A DNA stretch of 64,000 bases from Psilocybe azurescens (lineage: Eukaryota > Basidiomycota > Agaricomycetes > Agaricales > Agrocybaceae). This document shows positions 22,450-35,410 of this stretch, piece after piece. The position numbers were made by a program, and so were the translations under genes. The DNA is taken from the NCBI GenBank assembly GCA_023853785.1, contig JAJIRX010000944.1, forward strand, positions 1 through 64,000, read 5' to 3'. The notes below the pieces were generated by a model. The model ran no database searches and was not told where the DNA came from. It saw nothing but the letters and a program-made list of their open reading frames with translations. Every line of letters begins with the position of its first letter. Position 1 is the stretch's first letter.

Positions 22450-22710
22450 TGGGGCCACCTGAGCTGACAACAGCAGAGGTGATGGGTGGCATGGCGGCCA
22501 CAGAAGGGTCCAGCGGGATGGCACAATGGGGGGCCACACAAGCTGGCAATGGCAGAGGGGGCAGGTAGCGTGGGCGGCCACAGAGGGGTGCGGTGGGGTG
22601 GCACGATTGGGGGGGGGGGGAAGCCACGAGCTGGCAACGTCAGAGGGGGGCACGATGATGGGGCCACCTGAGCTGGCAACGGCAGAGGCCACGGTACGAT
22701 GTAGGCGGCT
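22450..22710 (+). repeat. Degenerate tandem repeat, GGGGCCAC...GAGCTGGCAACGGCAGAGG unit
   Basis: The phrase GAGCTGGCAACGGCAGAGG recurs four times with variation (about 22460, 22542, 22626 and 22670). Between copies lie GTGGGCGGCCACAGAGGGG blocks. It occupies the place in the full KDZ element that the GACGAGGACG-type arrays occupy in the short derivatives. Confidence 0.7.
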
Positions 22711-23646
22711 ACAGTGGCCCCATGTTGGGATACCCAACGGCAGGGCCACCATCGACGGCGACGAGGACACTGTGTGTGCCCTCATCAGTGCCTCGTGCTG
22801 TCGACACGGGGTCTGCACCTGTGTGGTTTGTTAGCAAAAGAAGGGGATAGGCGGGACGGTATGTACTCACCTCCTTCCCGGTTCCTCCCAGGTCCCCTTC
22901 CCTCCCATTTTGAGCAGCGGCTACCCAATCTGCCCTCGCAGACAGTGATGATGAGGCTGTCGCTGAGGGCGAGAAGGGTGGTGGCGGGTGAGGGATGGTG
23001 GCGACAGTGACAACGGCCGGCCGGTGAAGAGGGCAAGGCGACGGAGAGAGAAAGGGAAGGGGAGATGGTGGTGGTTGGAAAGAAAGAAGCAGTTGACAGC
23101 ACACGCATCCGTTTGATGGCGATTGTGCCGATCGGCTGATGCCAGGCATGCATGTGTGTCACATGCGCCTGTGAAATTCTTACCCCACGGACTGAACAAA
23201 ATGCAAAATTTTATTTACAGGGAGGCGTTGCTCTCTGGTATATTTAAATGTTGTCTCAGTTAATTGTTATTATACAGTGTCAATTTTTATGTTATTTTTT
23301 GCAATTGATATTAATATTAATAACTAATGATTATACTTCGGATATTGTGTTAATTATTTCATCCAGTGGAGTCCACTGGACTGTGCTAATAAACATATTA
23401 TTTGTTGTTATTCAGTGAATATTTAAGCCCCAGTCCACTGGACTCCAGTGGACTCCAGTGGACTTGACTGGACCCTCAATCCACTGGACTGAGACTGGAC
23501 TGAAGATTTGGCAGGAGTCCAGTGCGAGTCCAGTGGACTCCAGTGGACTGGACAATCTGTCAGCCAGTTTGGCTGGACAGAGAGTCCAGTGGAGTCCAGT
23601 GGAGTCCATATGGATTGTGTGGGGAAAGGAAAGACCTCACTAGACA

Positions 23647-24670
23647 AGTACTGAATGAATATAACAGCGGACAGAACTATGGCTTGAGCTTGTACGAGCT
23701 CCCAATCAGCCCCTGTGATTCCCATCATCACATATGCTCCTCTCCTCTATTATTTCTGTTAGCGTTTTTACCTGTCCATAACTCTTCACCCTTCAACTTT
23801 CACCCTTCACCCTTCACCCCATACCACCCCTCACTCAGCTCAATGTTACCCAGACAATCTCGACCATCTCCAATGCATTACCTCTGAGTACTTGTCGAGA
23901 CAACGCCGACCATTGTTCACACACTTACTTGCTTAAATTCCCAGGCCTTTTGTTTTTGGCAGCACACATGAGACCGAACAGTGTACCGAAAATGAACTTT
24001 TACTTTGTTGCGCACAATATGAGAACTTGTTTCTCCCAGTCCTCATTGAAATGCAGGACGTCAAACTACACATGCATCCAACCATATATCTACACTCAAT
24101 GCCTCATATGACACATTAATATCCATATCACTTCATTTGTACATCCCACACTCCACCACACCTCACGCTCCCTCCCCTCACCACCACTTAATCTCCCTGT
24201 CTTACCCTCACCCTGATCTTCATTCTCACCCGACCTACCGCACCCACCTCAAACACCCTTCATTGCCCCTCAAAGCCCTCTAATCTTCCTACCTCAAACA
24301 CCCACCCAGGAACACCTCCCCATTCGGTGCGCACAGTAATAAGTAGAGAACAGATTCTACAGGGGTGAACGATGGTCAGCTGATAGCTTCGAGTTTGGTG
24401 GCGGAGGAGAGAGCCCAAAGTCGAGCTCGTAAGGTGACCTCTGGTTTACCCACGAGCTGAGGATGATATCATACCCCACAAAATCCATGAGAAAGTCACA
24501 GACACAATGTTCTTGTTCTGCATTTTGCGAGACACATGGCAAATGCCATTGTCGTGTGTGTTATCTCTAACTGAGGTTTGGAATTTTAATTGGATGGAAC
24601 GGTGTTCATAAGTCCCGCATATAGCTCAAGTGCTACAATGCCCAGAGTCATATAGACGAACTCTTCTGGG
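23647..24670. other. Intergenic sequence, no gene recognised
   Basis: C/T-rich stretches such as TTCACCCTTCACCCTTCACC near 23795-23820. No convincing coding frame. Confidence 0.35.
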
Positions 24671-24678
24671 GAGCAAGC

Positions 24679-25167
24679 ATGCTACGTCATATTCTGAACC
24701 AGCCCTGGGTAGGTGTTTTGAAGACTCACAAAGCAGCGGGGTTGATCACGTGTACTAGGGTGCTTCTTCGTGCTTGTGCTCATACCGGTGAATTGGTTTT
24801 GTTAGCTACATTCCGAGTCCTGCAAGCTGGCTGGAAGCGAAAGACAAGGGAGCCAGGTGTGCGTGATGCACTGCCGGATGAACACCGTTATCATGTTGTC
24901 AGTCAATATGAACTCAGTGCTGGAAGGCAGGAGGCCTTTGAGTGTGGAAAGGGATGCGGCGGAAAACTAGAAGTATGCCCAGGTGCAATTGGGTGGAAGA
25001 GGAGGGTGGCATCAGTAGACAGAGAAGGTACTGGAATGAGCTCGGTGATGACACCAGACGACTTCTCTGCCATGCACAAAACAAAAACAAAAACCTATAA
25101 TAAACTGAAGAACAATGGGGGGGACCTAAGACTCGAAGGTGTGGAATGCAGAGGGAAGTCGTCTTGA
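24679..25167 (+). CDS. ORF of 162 codons, unknown, doubtful
   Basis: Complete ATG-to-stop frame starting MLRHILNQPWVGVLKTHKAA. It contains two close glycine/cysteine groups (ECGKGCGGKLEVCPG). No signal peptide or membrane segment is evident and I recognise no family. It precedes a region of repetitive AGGTGCAG-type sequence, so it may be a chance frame in a decayed element. Confidence 0.2.
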   Translation: MLRHILNQPWVGVLKTHKAAGLITCTRVLLRACAHTGELVLLATFRVLQAGWKRKTREPGVRDALPDEHRYHVVSQYELSAGRQEAFECGKGCGGKLEVCPGAIGWKRRVASVDREGTGMSSVMTPDDFSAMHKTKTKTYNKLKNNGGDLRLEGVECRGKSS

Positions 25168-25199
25168 GGCTCTGAGGGTGCGAGACTGGGTTCTAGGAG

Positions 25200-26742
25200 C
25201 TATACCAGATGGAACTGACTAGGTGCAGTGAGGTGCAGTGAGGTGCAGTGATGTATGACAAGGTGCGACGTTTGAGAACAAGATGCAAAGCTGTATAAAC
25301 AAGGTGCAGAGGTGCGAGAACAAGTTGCGAAGGTGTGAGAACAATATCTGAGGGTTGGAAAAGCTTCTTTTAATGTAGATACAATACAAGCTTTTATACT
25401 ACGAATATTGAATACTGAATCAATGAAAAAGGTAAAGAACATGATAGAACCTATAAAAAGCCTTGCTGATACTCTGGACCTTCCCTCGCAAACACGCTAA
25501 ATGCTTGAATGAGTTGCAGATTCCTATCTTGAGCGTCAACGGAGTGTAGGATATGTATAGCATAGCCTCGCAGCTGATCCGGATGTTGTACAAACTTGGA
25601 AACTGAGAGATTGGCATGTGACCAAGGAAGATGATCCAACGAGGTGCGCGAAAGTGAAAACCAATATTCTGGGGCATAGAACGGGCCGGATAATCAATAA
25701 TGATGAGGTGAAAAGAGGTTCAGCAAGGTTCGATGAGGTTCTGCAAGGTACGAAGCTGTCGGAACAATGTATACTGAAGGAGCGGATGATCAGAGGTTCA
25801 GAATGTCAAAATAGGTGCAAAAGCTTTGTAAACTGCTGAGAACAAATGTAGAAGGTAAGGGAATAAGGTGGAATAAGGTCCAAAGAGATGCGGAGTTGAG
25901 GAAACAAGTGCAAAGCTAAGGGGAAATGTGCAAAGCCTGTGGAAGCTGCTGGATATGTCATCAGAGGTGCAGAGTATTTTGAAGCTGTAAAAATTGCAAA
26001 TTCCGGGGCCAGAGAGCTGCGGTGCTCATCATTGGACCAGGTGTATATTCCCTCCCTCTATCGGAATCCAGGACGTGACATGTGGGTGATGGTAAGAGGG
26101 AGAAGTGCTGTGCTGTGCGGGGGCAGAGCAGGGACTCGGGGATTAATGTGAATGGGACATGTGCACTGCACGGGACGTCCATTGTCAGCGATGTATCATC
26201 CCAGAGATTCCTGACGAAAATTTCTGGGGTGGTGTTGAGAGTGATGATGGTGGAGTTAGCATCTGGGTTGATGACTTGTCCTGTGACCCAATGGATAGAC
26301 GCTGGGACTCACTCTAGACTGCTAGCAAGGATCTCTGTAATTGAGTTTGCTGTAAGTTGTGGTCCGAGGTGTGGGGGAGAGAAGATGAATGTGAGTTGGG
26401 TGTACTGGTTGCTTAGAAATGGCTGTTGTCCAAAGATATCTGGGACCAATGGGGCCAAGGTGGTTGTGGTAGTCTGTGTGGTGCTCATGGTCGTCAGATC
26501 TGGGTATGACTCTGACAGTCTACTATAAAGTGCACGGATGGTCTTATAGTGCGAGCAGATCCGAGGAAGGTGAGTCAGGTTAAGAATTAAATGACAGAGT
26601 TGATTTATTTTTTGGACAATTGGCGAATTGAGAAGCTATGATGATGTTGGGACATGGTTCAAATGTCATGTGAGGAGCGCACAGACTCTGTTCTGCGATA
26701 GCCCCGTTGAGATGATACCCTGTCTTTAAAATTCAAAACTGC
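25200..26742. repeat. Diverged AGGTGCAGAG-type repetitive region
   Basis: Short phrases AGGTGCAGTG, AGGTGCGA and AGGTGCAGAG recur many times between 25218 and 25970, three in perfect tandem at 25220-25250. A minus-strand piece (25640-25450) reads WSHANLSVSKFVQHPDQLRG and could be an exon relic, but no gene structure can be defined. It ends at the left LINE target duplication (26743-26756). Confidence 0.4.
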
Positions 26743-26756
26743 TCCTTCAGTGGCTT
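26743..26756 (+). repeat. LINE target-site duplication (partner 38549-38562)
   Basis: TCCTTCAGTGGCTT is repeated exactly at both junctions, 11.8 kb apart. It fixes the outer limits of the LINE and shows the Gypsy element entered later. Confidence 0.9.
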
Positions 26757-27149
26757 TTTTTCTTTTTTTGAATCAGTTTATTAACGTGCAAGAAGCAGTT
26801 AGAGTGCTAAGACACATGGGTGCAAAGAAGCACCACCCTACACTAGAGTATTTACTACGTCTTGGTTCTCCGAGTGTGGCGGACTTGTGTATCTATCGGT
26901 CCATGTGTGTGTGGGGTAATGTTAAACTATGGCCTATTGTAAGCCAGGGTTGACTGAGGCACTATGCAATCCATGATTATAAAGAAAATTAAGAGTATAA
27001 ATAATAGAAAAAGTAAGAAGAATAGAAAAAAAGAACTGTGGTACATTAGAAAAGAAAAAGAAACAGAGAATATGATACATAAGAAAAGGAAGATTGTAGA
27101 AGCAGTAGAGGTTGGTGTGGGTGTGGTTGTTGCAGGGTGTACTGGTTCA

Positions 27150-28160
27150 CTATAAGTCTTTGTCCGATTCATCATTTTCTGAGTCTAGGACGGGTTTGTC
27201 GTCAAAATTCAGAGGGTCCGGTTTTCTTGGTTCTTGTCCAGTGCAAGAAAAAGTGCCTGACAAAGATAGGAAATCTATCAGGGCTTTGATTGCAGGCTCG
27301 GTTCCTAGGATTTCTGGTAGGAAAATGTCTTGGGAGATTCTTTGGAGGTTGTTACATGCATGTGTGCATCTTGGGCAGTGGCAAAGTATATGTTCTCGGG
27401 TCTCAATTTCTGCTTCTCCGCATGGACATTTGATCTCTCCTCTGACCAATTTAAAGCAAAGGTGGAATTGTCCTTGTTGAAATATGTGTGCACAGGAAAG
27501 AAATTAAGAATTATTCCATACATCCTATGAGCTCCTACAGAGCCTTTATATACTGTAAGTTCGTGGTTTAGGGTCAAAGATGGATTGGACGGAAGCTGCA
27601 TTATCTGCAAAGAAGTGGATGTGTCATATGTGCAGATCAGGGTTGGCATTGACATAGCTTATGGCTTGGGTGGCCGCCATCATAAGCCCTGCCATTTCCC
27701 GTTGAAAACTTCTGCATGTCCTCCTAGGCCCATCTTTGTGGAAAAAATTTCTTTTTGATGATGATAACCAATGGCTGCTCCTCCTGTGAGATGGAAACCA
27801 TACTTTAGTTGGACTTGTGAGCCATCTGAATAAACCACCAGCAAATCTCCTCTCTGCTGAAGGTTATTCACTAGATTATTGTGTTGATTTATCCTAGTCT
27901 CATTATCTAATGAAGGATTGCAAGAATTAATTAGTAAATGGTTATTAAATAGTGAAGGAGTACGGTGCCATGGGGGTAAAGATATGGGTCTATTCTTTCA
28001 TGTTGTGGACTTGTATATGTAGCAATGGAGATAAGGGTGGTTGTTTTCTTTTGGTGGGAGCATGTTGTTGATGGTTTCATCAGAAGAGGGGGTGGATGTG
28101 ATGGTGGTTGATTTGCTCTCCAGGAGTCTGGTAGATGTTGGATGATTGAGCTCTCAGTGC
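27150..28160 (-). pseudogene. LINE RNase H and C-terminal zinc-knuckle segment
   Basis: Continuation of the RT ORF beyond the Gypsy insertion. RNase H motifs are VYSDGSQ (27830), GGHAEVFNG (27710) and NPDLHIYDTS in an alternate frame (27640). The C-terminus has CPCGEAEIETREHILCHC (27425-27370), the CX1C...HX3C cluster typical of fungal Tad-like LINEs, and ends at a stop at 27150. Frame changes near 27680 and 27450 break it. The AT-rich sequence 26757-27149 is the 3' UTR. Confidence 0.85.
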
Positions 28161-28858
28161 TGTAGAACCTTCGGTCTGTCTCAGGACGGAAGACGGCACA
28201 TTACAAGAAACCCCTCAAAATTCGTCATAAGACCTAAAATAGAAACATCGGACATATCGATCCCAACATATCGCTCCCGCTCTCGGCCACCGTCAAAACC
28301 CTATTCCTATCCGCACACCACATGGTTCCCGAAGGACAAGGGAAAAGAAAGCAGCTCACCTACAAGCTAATAATTCACCCAGGAGCGGGACAAGCCCCAA
28401 ACCGATCGTTGTGAAATAACTTGGACAATTCCAAGTACATAAAATTTTAGAGTAGAAAACATATTTAAGTAGGCTACTGTAATATGTTTGAGGTCGATTT
28501 CGGACCTCCAGTAATCACACCTTACTATTTGCACAAACCCCTTTCGCTGTTAAAAGAACTAACACGAACCGTTCAACTATCGACCCCCACCGATACGTCG
28601 CCATATCATCGAAATCGAAGCTCTTTACCGACTTCGCTCACGTCCTCATCGCTTCCCGCCGTCTGTTCCGATTCGCTCGTCTCGTTTATAACCCTCTCGT
28701 CGCTAATCACTCACCCTTGTCACGGATATATATATACAAACACTTCTTAGGCTCCCACCTTGCTGAACACCTCGTCAGCAACGAACTCTGACTGTACCTC
28801 ACAGTCAGGATTAAAAGAAAAGGACAAGTCCTTTCCTGGACTCTTCCAATCATCTTCA
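28161..28858 (+). repeat. Gypsy 5' LTR
   Basis: Nearly identical to 36219-36916. Contains a TATATATATAC promoter-like run near 28725. Confidence 0.93.
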
Positions 28859-28860
28859 AC

Positions 28861-28878
28861 TGGAGCCCACCGCTGAGG
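28861..28878 (+). other. Gypsy primer binding site
   Basis: TGGAGCCCACCGCTGAGG begins two bases after the 5' LTR. The leading TGG matches a tRNA 3' CCA end; the priming tRNA was not identified. Confidence 0.65.
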
Positions 28879-29209
28879 GGGTTCTAATAAAGTGTCTTGT
28901 TTATAAAAATCTTCTACCAGATCCCACAGAAAGTTTGCTACAAACTGCTCCGCTACGCACCCTACCATCCGTACCCCAGACCCATAAAGCGAGTTCGATT
29001 TGCTTCACCAGTTGTCCAAAACCCGCCTTCATCAGTATATCCACCACTGGACACCTCAACGTCTGGAATCTCCGAATACTTCTCATATTCAGACTTCGAC
29101 AGAATCACGCTCGCCATCGCCACCCCGCTTTATACCTATAGTAAATTGGTATACCTCCACGAACACAACAGACAATTATACACATACCAGCGCTTCTGCA
29201 TCCACCAAC

Positions 29210-30268
29210 ATGTCTACAATGCCTGGAAGGAATCACCATTCGGCACCGAAGTTTGACAGGGCACCTGCCTCGCTGGTACGATTCCTGGACGAAGTACACC
29301 GCCTAGCAGCAAACTGCTCGTTAACAGAACAAGAAACAATCGATCATGCACTGACATACGCACCGACCAAAGACTACGATTTGTGGGCGCTACAACCAGC
29401 GGCAGCAGGAGGCAACTGGACAGCGTTCAAATCAGCCATGATCGGGTTGTATCCAGGAGCGTCGGGCGACCGGAAATATTCGGTAAACGACCTACAAAAC
29501 CTGATAGAGGAGCAGGCATCAGTACCAATGAAAACCCAGAACCAGTTTGGTGAATACTACCGGGCGTTTCTCAAAATCTCGATGTTCCTTAAAGCAAAGG
29601 ATCGTCTAACTGACAGGGAAATTAGCAATATGTTTTCCAAGGTTTTCCCTTAGAGTTTAGGAGGGGAAGTGAGAGAGAAACTTCGCCTTCAGAACCCACA
29701 ACATCATCCGGATGACCCATGGACCCTCTGACGACATATCGGACGCGGCTATATTTGTGCTTTCGCGACACCCATCCGGAGGAGGGATCACTACTGTCGC
29801 GCAGCCGAAACACGAGCGACAGTAGGGCATCAAGCTACGGTAAAGCAGGAGGTGTTCGACGTCGCCAGTTTGGGAAAGGCATTCAACAACGTCAACTTGG
29901 TCGAAGCAGTCGCTCTGCTCATGCAGAAAATGAATCAAAACGGAGGACCAGTGCCGGCTTCGAATACACAACTGTCAGGACCAAATTTTATTCCTAGGAA
30001 CAACGACTGTACCTTCTGCTCAGACTCGACGCACTACATGAATAACTGCGCGTCGCTCATGGATTACCTCAAGAAAGGGTGGTGCAAACGCAAACCACCA
30101 TCGTACCAAGTGTCGCTCCCAGACGGCAGTCGGATATCTGGAAGAACAGCAATGGGAAGGAATTTGAAGGAGAAAATCGACAATTGGAGGCAGCTCAATC
30201 CTGCGAACACTGGGGTGCCATCGGTATCAGCAAATGTCGGTACAGATCCGGGACACAGGATCAAGTAG
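29210..30268 (+). pseudogene. Gypsy gag with CCHC-type zinc knuckle, frameshifted
   Basis: The ATG at 29210 (MSTMPGRNHHSAPKFDRAPA) opens a capsid-like segment with FLDEVHRLAANCSLTEQE and KYSVNDLQNLIEEQ. The frame ends artificially at 29653. Another frame (29852 onward) carries FDVASLGKAFNNVNLVEAV and the knuckle CTFCSDSTHYMNNC (CX2CX4HX4C, about 30007-30050). Gag would form the cytoplasmic particle that carries element RNA. Translation could start further upstream, since the frame is open from 29000. Confidence 0.8.
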
Positions 30269-33200
30269 CCGAATTGAAGAAATTTACGATGACGGCACCT
30301 GAAGATGTTCGCCCGACCGTTACCCAAAGAGACAAGAAGGAGCTCGAAATGCTCGAAACTCTTGCAGTATCGACCCAAAAGAAGATAGAGCGAGTCTCGA
30401 AGACATATCAGGACTGCCGCAGTATCAGGACCGACGACCTGGAGCAAAGGAAAGCAGGCAGATACCACGGGACAAAATATCACAACGAGTCCGGGACCGA
30501 CAAACCCCGTAACAGAAGCTACATCGGGGCAGCAAATGGTCCCCAGTACCGCTATGTGACCCCTATCGAAGACCCAAAAATTATAGACGCGGTGGTTAAG
30601 CGAGGACTGTCAGCGACAGTAACGCTCACCACGCAAGAGTTACTAGCAATCGCGCCCGAAGTAAGAAAGCAGATTAAAGAGTTAATTCAAACGAAGTGGC
30701 TCACCTCGTCAGGATCTGCTTTCAACGTGATCACTGCCTCAGCAGAAGCTTCAGAACGCCCGAAACATCACAACCAAGGACGAATGCTACCCGACAGGGA
30801 CGATGGGCTCGTGGTGGCAAAGCATGTCGAAGATTTGCGTGCTATGGAAGTGCTCCCTCGAAGGCAGGATCACAGTGGAGGCTCTCATGGACGATGGCTG
30901 TCAGATAGTGGCCCTACGAAGGAACCTATGGGAAAGGTTGGGGCTCCCCATCCGATCAGACCACCAAATGCAGATGGTCTCGGCCAACGCCACAACGTCA
31001 TGGACGGTCGGCCTCCTGCACGATCTAAAAATAACTATAGGAGGGTATGAATTCTATCTGCAAGTCCAGGTCGTCGACGACGCTCCCTACGAAATGTTAT
31101 TGGGGCGACCCTTTCTCACCCTTACGCAGGCCAGCGTACAGCACTTCACCAACGGAGACTCTCACGTCACCCTCGTTGATCCAAATACATGCGCAGTGAT
31201 TACGGTACCCACTAGAACACGAAAAGCTAAGGAAACAGCGGCGAACTTCCGGTCCTAACGGGTTTTTAGGGATCGATGAATCGGCAGGCGGCCGAGAGAC
31301 CCCAATCGTGAAAGGAAGGAACCGAGTGTGTCGGGCACGCTAAGGCAAGAAGAAGACGATCGTGAAAGTGATAACCCTTTCGAAGGAGGGGACGAATACG
31401 AGAACGGGCGGTATGACGATATACCAGGTTTGCAAGCGGTGTCGGACACGGAGGATGAAGACGAGGAAGGGGACGATGGATGGGAGGATGATGCCAACCA
31501 TCAAGAGCCTACAAATTCTATCGAGCGTGGGCTTGCTGACGACCTGTTCGAAGAAGGGAGTATAGGGGATGAGGGGATATATGACGACATGCCAGGGATG
31601 CAAACGGTATCAGACACAGAAGACGAAGGGGATGAAGGGGATGATGAAGAGGAAGACGACTACGACTATCGGGAACCGATACGAGCCCTGGAACCGGCGG
31701 GTGCAGCGGAATCGTTTGCATACAAAAGGTCGAGAATCGTGTGAAGCCGGTGGCTACCACACTGCCCGAGAATTTCAGAATCATTCGAAAAACACCTGAA
31801 GACCCGCTACAAGGAATGCCCGTGCTGCCGACGAAGCCACCCGAATTCACACCTGGGAAGAGGTACACGGAAGAGCGTAAACAAGGTATGAAAGTGAATG
31901 ACGACGGGTTCCTCTGGCCAGAAGAGGAAAAGCTGGTGCATTACTTGCTGAAAGCACATGAAGACGGTTTTGCCTGGGACGAAAGCGAAAAAGGGAAATT
32001 CAGGTCGGAATACTTCGAGCCAGTCACGATCCCAACGGTGGAACACATACCGTGGGTGCTGCGAAACATACCGATCCCGAGAGGAAGCTACGATCAGGTT
32101 ATCGAGGTAATCAAATCGAAAATTGCATCAGGAATCTACGAGCCATCCAACTCCTCCTATCGCTCTAGATGGTTCACAGTTCTGAAAAAGGACGGGAAGT
32201 CGCTACGCCTGGTACACGATCTCCAGCCATTGAATCGAGTCAGCATAAAGGACAGCGCACTGCCTCCCAGCGTAGAACCGTACGCTGAATCGTTTGGCGG
32301 GAGAGGCTGCTACGGGATGTTCGATCTCTACGTGGGATTTGATCAGCGAGAGCTAGCAGTGGAATCAAGAGACCTTACCACGTTCCAAACTCCACTGGGG
32401 ACCTTCCGACTCACTTCAATCCCAATGGGGTACACCAATTCCATGCAAATTCAGCACGGAGACACAACATTCCTCCTGCAGGATGAGATACCGCATATCA
32501 CGCAACCATTTATTGACGACGTCCCAGTAAAGGGACCCACCACGCGTGCACGAGATTCCGGGAGGCCGGATTTGAAACAATAGCGGAGAACGACGGAATT
32601 CGGCGGTTTGTATGGGAACACCTAGGCAACATGAATCGAGTGATACAAGCGTGTACGGGTGGCAGGAGGAACATTCTCTGGTCCTAAATCTACCCTGTGT
32701 GCGGCATCCGCGAGTGGTCGTTGGCCATGTATGCACTTACGAGGGTCGAATACCGTTGCAGTCGAGGGTGCAGAAGATAACCGATTGGCCAGTGTGCAGG
32801 AATATCACCGATGTACGAGGATTCCTGGGGACACTGGGTACTATCAGGATGTTTATAAAGGATTATGCGAAACATGCAAAACCGTTGGTGGAACTCACAC
32901 GAAAGGACAAGGAGTTTATGTTTGCAGAAGAAGAAATGGCAGCAATGGAAAAGCTGAAACTACTGGCGGAATCGTGCCCGGCGATCCGTGCAATAAATTA
33001 TGAGTCGGACAACGAGGTTATACTGGCCGTCGATTCATCGTGGATGGCCGTAGGATACGTGTTGTCGCAAATAGGGGACGATGGGAAACGGTATCCTTCG
33101 AGGTTCGGCTCCATAACATGGAATGAAAGGGAACAGCGGTACTCGCAGGCCAAACTCGAGTTGTATGGGACGTTCAGGGCACTCAAAGACGCGCGACTGT

Positions 33201-35037
33201 ACATTGTGGGCGTGAAGAAGCTGGTGGTTGAGGTCGACGCAAAGTACATCAAAGGAATGATCAACAATCCGGATATCGTTCCAAACGCCGCGGCGAATCG
33301 GTGGCTGGCAGGCATCCTCCTTTTTAGTTTCGAACTTCGGCACGTCCCAGGCAAAGATCATGCGGCGGCGGATGGACTATCTAGACGGGGTCGGGCAGCA
33401 GAAGACATCGTGGACGAAGAGGACGTGGATGATTGGATCGACGAGGCTAACGGATTCGCCATCGAGCTGCTGAACTGGCAACGATCACACGTACAACGGG
33501 CAATGGAGTGTCAGGACGACTTACTCGACGAAGCACCGTACCTTCCACATAACCAAGTCCGAATGCCAAGACGCCGAGAGAGCCAACTACTGCGGCCAGC
33601 GGGCGCTAGTGCTGCAAGCCGAGGTGGAAATTTCAAATATTCCAAGAACGGAGAAAGCGCGCCCGCTGACGAAAAAGCTGGCAGAGATTCGGGCGTTTCC
33701 TGGCGGATCCATCAGCGAGGCCTAGCATGGACATGACGGACAAAGACTTCACTAGGTTCGTACGACAGGCCTCAGATTTCTTCCCTTCGCTGACGGAGTT
33801 TTGTGGAGGAAAGACAGAGAAGGAAAGCACAAGTTGGTGATACCCGCAAACAAGCGAATATCCATCATCCGCCAGGCGCATGACGACCTAGGCCATAAGG
33901 GAGTCTTCTCCGTCCGCATGCGACTTCTGGAGCGTTTCTGGTGGCCGTATCTGGAAGATGATGTAAAGTGGTTCACCTGCACTTGTCACGAATGTCAGAT
34001 CAGACAGCTCCGAATGATCCGGATACCGCCCATAGTGCCTACGCCGAGGGGTCTGTTCAGGAAGGTGTACATTGACACGATGTTAATGCCTAAAGCAGGT
34101 GGGTATTGTTACATTGCTCACGTGCATTGCTCGCTGTCGTCATTTCCTGAATGGGCGAAATTAAAAACAGAATCCGCGAAGAACCTGGCATTGTTCCTTT
34201 TCACAGCAATTCTATGTCGATGGGGGCAATTGAAGAAATAGTTACGGACAACGCTCCTCAATATCTAGCAGCGGCTGAATTACTAGTGGAGAAATACAAA
34301 GTCCACCACATCTGCATCTCGCCCTATAATTCCCGAGCTCAAGGACCGATCGAACGAAGGCATTTCGACGTGCGAGAAGCACTTGTCAAATCCACGGGAG
34401 GGGTGGAAACGAAGTGGCCCGAAGTCGCCGCATCGGTCTTCTGGGCGGAATGCGTCACTGTGCAGAAGAGCACGGGGTACTCCCCCTTTACCTTGCCCAT
34501 GGTGTAGAGCCCCTGCTACCCTTTGACCTAGCCGAATCCACATACCTCTGCCCAGCCGGGGAGGAGCGCTTGTCGACTATCGGAGCTCATCGCGCAACGG
34601 GCGAGAATGTTGCAAAAACGCGAGGAAGACCTGTTGATGGTGAGGGAACGGGTTGTGTCGTCAAGATGGAAGGCCATCAAGCAAAAGGAAGACGAACATC
34701 AAAGGAACACCATTTATTTCGACTTCAAAGCAGCGGTGCATTGGTCCTCGTGCGGAACTCACTCATCGACAAAGATCTCGGAAGTAAGACACGACCACGA
34801 TATCTCGGACCCATGCTGGTTGTGAGACGTACTAAAGGGGGATCGTACGTCCTGGCTGAATTGGACGGGGCAGTTTCGAAGCTTCGATCATCGGCAGCAG
34901 CGCGGCTATTCCCTTACTTCCCTCGTACCATGCACGCGGTGCCGGTGACAAGTATCATTGAAATGAACCCCGATGAGCTCAACGAACTCAACGACGAAGG
35001 ACCGAGCGACGACTCGGACGCCGACCCCACAGAATGA
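30269..35037 (+). pseudogene. Gypsy pol: protease, RT, RNase H, integrase; frameshifted
   Basis: The protease-like region (30850-31200) has MDDGCQIVALR and LLGRPF. An acidic linker with two DDIPG/DDMPG-type repeats follows (31400-31640). RT (31860-32580) shows LRLVHDLQPLN and FIDDVPVKGP (active site IDD). RNase H (33000-33400) has ILAVDSSWMAVGY and LELYGTFRAL. The integrase zinc part is HDDLGHKGV...CTCHEC (33880-34000) and its core has YIDTM, TDNAPQY and GPIERRH (34070-34350). A GPML-type tail (34800-34930) ends at 35037. At least six single-base frame changes are required. Confidence 0.9.
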
Positions 35038-35410
35038 CTATATCGAGGGAATGACCAAAAGGCGACGAACGCCTACCAAAACGTCCATTTGGACGACCAA
35101 AAGTATTTACAACACAGTGTATCAACATCGTTTCTCCCTCTATCTCTTGCCTTTCTATATTCTGATCTCCTTTTCCATCTTTTATTAATCTCTCTTATCC
35201 GTTTCTCATTTAAATTTCATAGTTATCATCTAGTTTTCAGTCTTTTATCCCTCTTCTTACATCCCCTGCTAGTTCCGTATTTTCAAGGTTCGACCCGCTC
35301 GACAGCCAACACACACCCACTACAAGGCCCCATCGTCACCATCCAAAGTCTCATGCCCACCATCCAACGGATTAGCGACAGCAACAACGCGACCCTGCTC
35401 AGACTCGTCA

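Larger units (their letters stand above)
15675..23638 (-). mobile_element. KDZ-superfamily DNA transposon, 8 kb, potentially the autonomous parent
   Basis: Ends are CAGTACTTTACCATCCCCAC and the inverse of GAGGTCTTTCCTTTCCCCAC, flanked by the 8-bp direct repeat ACTAGACA (15667-15674, 23639-23646). Subterminal regions carry many TCCAGTGGA/TCCACTGGA motifs. Inside are a KDZ-type transposase gene (about 16005-18050), a second multi-exon gene (about 18341-22252), both minus strand, a probable solo LTR (19867-21672) and a tandem array (22450-22700). KDZ elements with 8-bp duplications are known from basidiomycetes. Frame breaks in both genes suggest this copy is no longer active. Confidence 0.88.

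Noticed and set aside
25200..25440. CRISPR-like short repeat array (AGGTGCAGTG phrases)
   Set aside because: Irregular spacing, degenerate units and a eukaryotic context; a decayed tandem repeat explains it.
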